Of a stretch of DNA of 64,000 nucleotides, positions 62,415-64,000 are shown piece after piece. A model generated the notes under the pieces. That model saw only the letters and a program-made list of their open reading frames with translations, was not told the origin of the DNA and ran no database searches. Source of the stretch: Sphingomonas suaedae (GTDB lineage: Bacteria > Pseudomonadota > Alphaproteobacteria > Sphingomonadales > Sphingomonadaceae). The stretch covers positions 1,860,001 to 1,924,000 of the forward strand of contig NZ_CP042239.1 of NCBI RefSeq assembly GCF_007833215.1, written 5' to 3'. Both the position numbers and the translations under genes were made by a program. How positions within the stretch are numbered: position 1 is the stretch's first letter; each line of letters opens with the position of its first letter.

Positions 62415-64000
62415 CTAGATCGCTCCGGCCTTGAGTTGTTCGACCGCGTGGTTCGCGGCGCGCGCGGTCAGCGCCATATAGGTGAGCGAGGGGTTCTGGC
62501 ACGCGGTCGAGCTCATCTGCGCGCCATCGGTCACGAAGAGATTGGCGATGTCGTGCGCCTGGCTCCACTTGTTCAGCACCGATGTCGCCGGATCATTGCC
62601 CATGCGCGCGCCGCCCATTTCGTGAATCGCGCTGCCGCCCGGATTGGGCCGGTCGAACCCCATGATGACCTGCCCCCCGGCCTGGGTCATCATGTCGGCC
62701 GCGTCCGCCTTGGCCTGTGCCAGCGCGGCATGTTCTTCGGCACCGAACGCAAAGGCGACCTTGAGCACGGGCAGGCCGTTGGCATCGGTTCGCGTGTGGT
62801 CCAGCGTGAGCCGGTTGCTCGCGCGCGGCACGCAATCGGCAAAGGCGACCAGCACCATCCGCCACGGCCCCGGCGGCTGGAGCGAGTCCTTGTATGCGGC
62901 GCCGATCCCAGCCTCGCGCTTGCCGCGCGTCCAGCCCGACTGCAGCGCGCCGCCCTGAAAAGAGAAGCCGCGGCTGTGTCCGACGCCGTCCATCGCATCC
63001 ATGTTGCGAAAGCGCGGGATGACGATCCCGGTCGGCCGATTGCCGAAGGTCGTCCATTGTTCGAACCCCGGCATCAGCGCGATCGCCGCCAGCGTGCTGG
63101 CATGATCCATGATGTGGGTGCCCAGCACCCCGCTGGTATTGGCCAACCCGTTCGGCATCGCGTCGCTGGCGGAATTGAGCAGCAGATGGACGGAGTTGAA
63201 CGCGCCGGCGTTGAGGAACACCATCCGCGCGGTCGCGCTCACCCGCGCCTTGCTCTTCGTATCGATCCAGCGCACGCCGGTTACGCGGCGCGTCGCGGGA
63301 TCGTAATCGACCTTTTCCACCACCGCATCGGTGATGAGCGTGAGGTTGCCGGTCTTCTGCGCGGCCGGCAGCGTGCTCGATTGCGTCGAGAAATAGGCGC
63401 CATAGGAACAGCCGCGCGCGCAGATCGACCGGCGCTGGCATTCGCTACGTCCCTCCTTGGCCTGGGTCAGGTTGGCGGCGCGGCCGATGGTCAGCCGCCG
63501 CTCGGGCCAGCGCGCCGAGATCCGCTCGCGCACCGCCTGCTCGACGACGTTGAGCGCCATCGGCGGCTGGAACTTGCCGTCGGGTAGCTGCGGCAGGCCT
63601 TCCGCCGCGCCCGATACGCCGATGAATTCCTCGACCTTATCGTACCACGGCGCGAGGTCGGCATAGCGGATCGGCCAGTCGGTGCCATGGCCATCGCGCG
63701 CATTGGCGCCGAAGTCATAGTCCGACCAGCGATAGGATTGCCGACCCCAGGTCAGCGACCTGCCCCCCAGATTATAGCTGCGGAACCAGTTGAAATCGGT
63801 CCCCTCGGCCCGACTGTACGGATTTTCGGCATCGTTGACGAAATGCGGCTCGGTAAATTCGGTGAAGTGCCGGTTGAGCATCTGCACCGGATATTCGCGC
63901 GCATAGTTCTCCGCGTCGCCGAGCCCGCGAAACGGCATTTCCCAAGGCGCCTTGGTCTCGTTCACATAACCGGTCTGGTGCTCGATCATCCGCCCGCGTT
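62415..64000 (-). CDS. GMC-family FAD oxidoreductase (partial, runs off right edge)
   Basis: The frame is open to base 64000 and begins outside; 528 residues are in view. The N-terminal FAD-binding GxGxxG is not in the window, and the sequence enters just before YVNETKAPWE. Family features: NLGGRSLTWGRQSYRWSDYD, FLNAGAFNSVHLLLNS, SAIHEMGGARMG and the C-terminal QNPSLTYMALTARAA with the conserved Asn and catalytic region. CARGCSYGAYFS and related Cys residues resemble the large subunit of sugar/gluconate dehydrogenases. It probably oxidises a sugar or sugar acid, matching the neighbouring transporter and hydrolase. Confidence 0.9.
   Translation of the reverse strand, partial: RGRMIEHQTGYVNETKAPWEMPFRGLGDAENYAREYPVQMLNRHFTEFTEPHFVNDAENPYSRAEGTDFNWFRSYNLGGRSLTWGRQSYRWSDYDFGANARDGHGTDWPIRYADLAPWYDKVEEFIGVSGAAEGLPQLPDGKFQPPMALNVVEQAVRERISARWPERRLTIGRAANLTQAKEGRSECQRRSICARGCSYGAYFSTQSSTLPAAQKTGNLTLITDAVVEKVDYDPATRRVTGVRWIDTKSKARVSATARMVFLNAGAFNSVHLLLNSASDAMPNGLANTSGVLGTHIMDHASTLAAIALMPGFEQWTTFGNRPTGIVIPRFRNMDAMDGVGHSRGFSFQGGALQSGWTRGKREAGIGAAYKDSLQPPGPWRMVLVAFADCVPRASNRLTLDHTRTDANGLPVLKVAFAFGAEEHAALAQAKADAADMMTQAGGQVIMGFDRPNPGGSAIHEMGGARMGNDPATSVLNKWSQAHDIANLFVTDGAQMSSTACQNPSLTYMALTARAANHAVEQLKAGAI

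Noticed and set aside
1..64000. CRISPR arrays, rRNA genes or complete tRNA genes
   Set aside because: No regularly spaced repeats, no rRNA-like segments and no complete cloverleaf were seen; only tRNA 3'-end-like fragments are present.

Overview
The window is high-GC alphaproteobacterial DNA, most likely a sphingomonad (Sphingomonas or a close relative). I infer this from the protein flavour (Rhs with a small YD-repeat partner, DUF3768/AlpA remnants, a TraD-like fragment, sphingomonad-style kdp genes) and from GGAAC-N16/17-CGTT-like promoters, which match the EcfG general-stress sigma factor of this group. No rRNA gene, complete tRNA or CRISPR array is visible.

Layout. 1-1441: an EF-hand secreted protein on the minus strand, running off the left edge. 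1442-2567: an intergenic stretch with a candidate attachment site (arm-like repeats plus what looks like the 3' end of a tRNA gene) and an IS481-type transposase relic. 2568-26192: a five-gene minus-strand operon of about 23.6 kb encoding a Hint-domain protein, a 1701-aa protein of tandem fibronectin-III-like repeats, a 1233-aa beta-rich protein, a cytosolic-type metallo-beta-lactamase-fold hydrolase and a 3971-aa giant with LysM-like segments. The last four genes overlap by 4 bp at each junction. I know of no described system with this composition, and it is the main candidate for an undescribed system. 27109-29471: LysR regulator divergent from an NmrA-type reductase and a DUF1857 protein. 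29604-38702: PQQ-dependent membrane glucose dehydrogenase, CtaG-like protein, cytochrome b561, two cytochrome c lipoproteins, a caa3-type oxidase (CoxB-cytochrome c, CoxA-CoxC fusion), a small membrane protein and DUF3175. Three candidate EcfG-type promoters sit in this block. 38715-42885: an alcohol-oxidation module (GAF-Fis regulator, aldehyde dehydrogenase, alcohol dehydrogenase) followed by a degraded acetyl-CoA synthetase fragment. 43084-45088: mobile-element debris (dinB fragment, TraD-like protein, two AlpA-type regulators, DUF3768 pseudogene). 45249-49932: an Rhs toxin locus with a small N-terminal partner and a candidate immunity gene; the Rhs gene carries two frameshifts. 50274-50380: a second candidate attachment site, matching the one near 1.9 kb. 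50481-58577: kdpD divergent from a small ORF and kdpFABC-kdpE. 58655-64000: two MFS transporters, a secreted alpha/beta hydrolase and a GMC oxidoreductase that runs off the right edge.

Reading the whole: the two candidate attachment ends lie in direct orientation about 48.5 kb apart and have the same internal spacing. The segment from 1.9 to 50.4 kb therefore looks like one genomic island, or several accreted islands, beside chromosomal core DNA that starts with kdp. The island carries respiratory and alcohol-oxidation functions, the giant-protein operon, a decaying conjugative/mobile core and an Rhs toxin module. Functional names rest on motif recognition by eye; no database search was possible.
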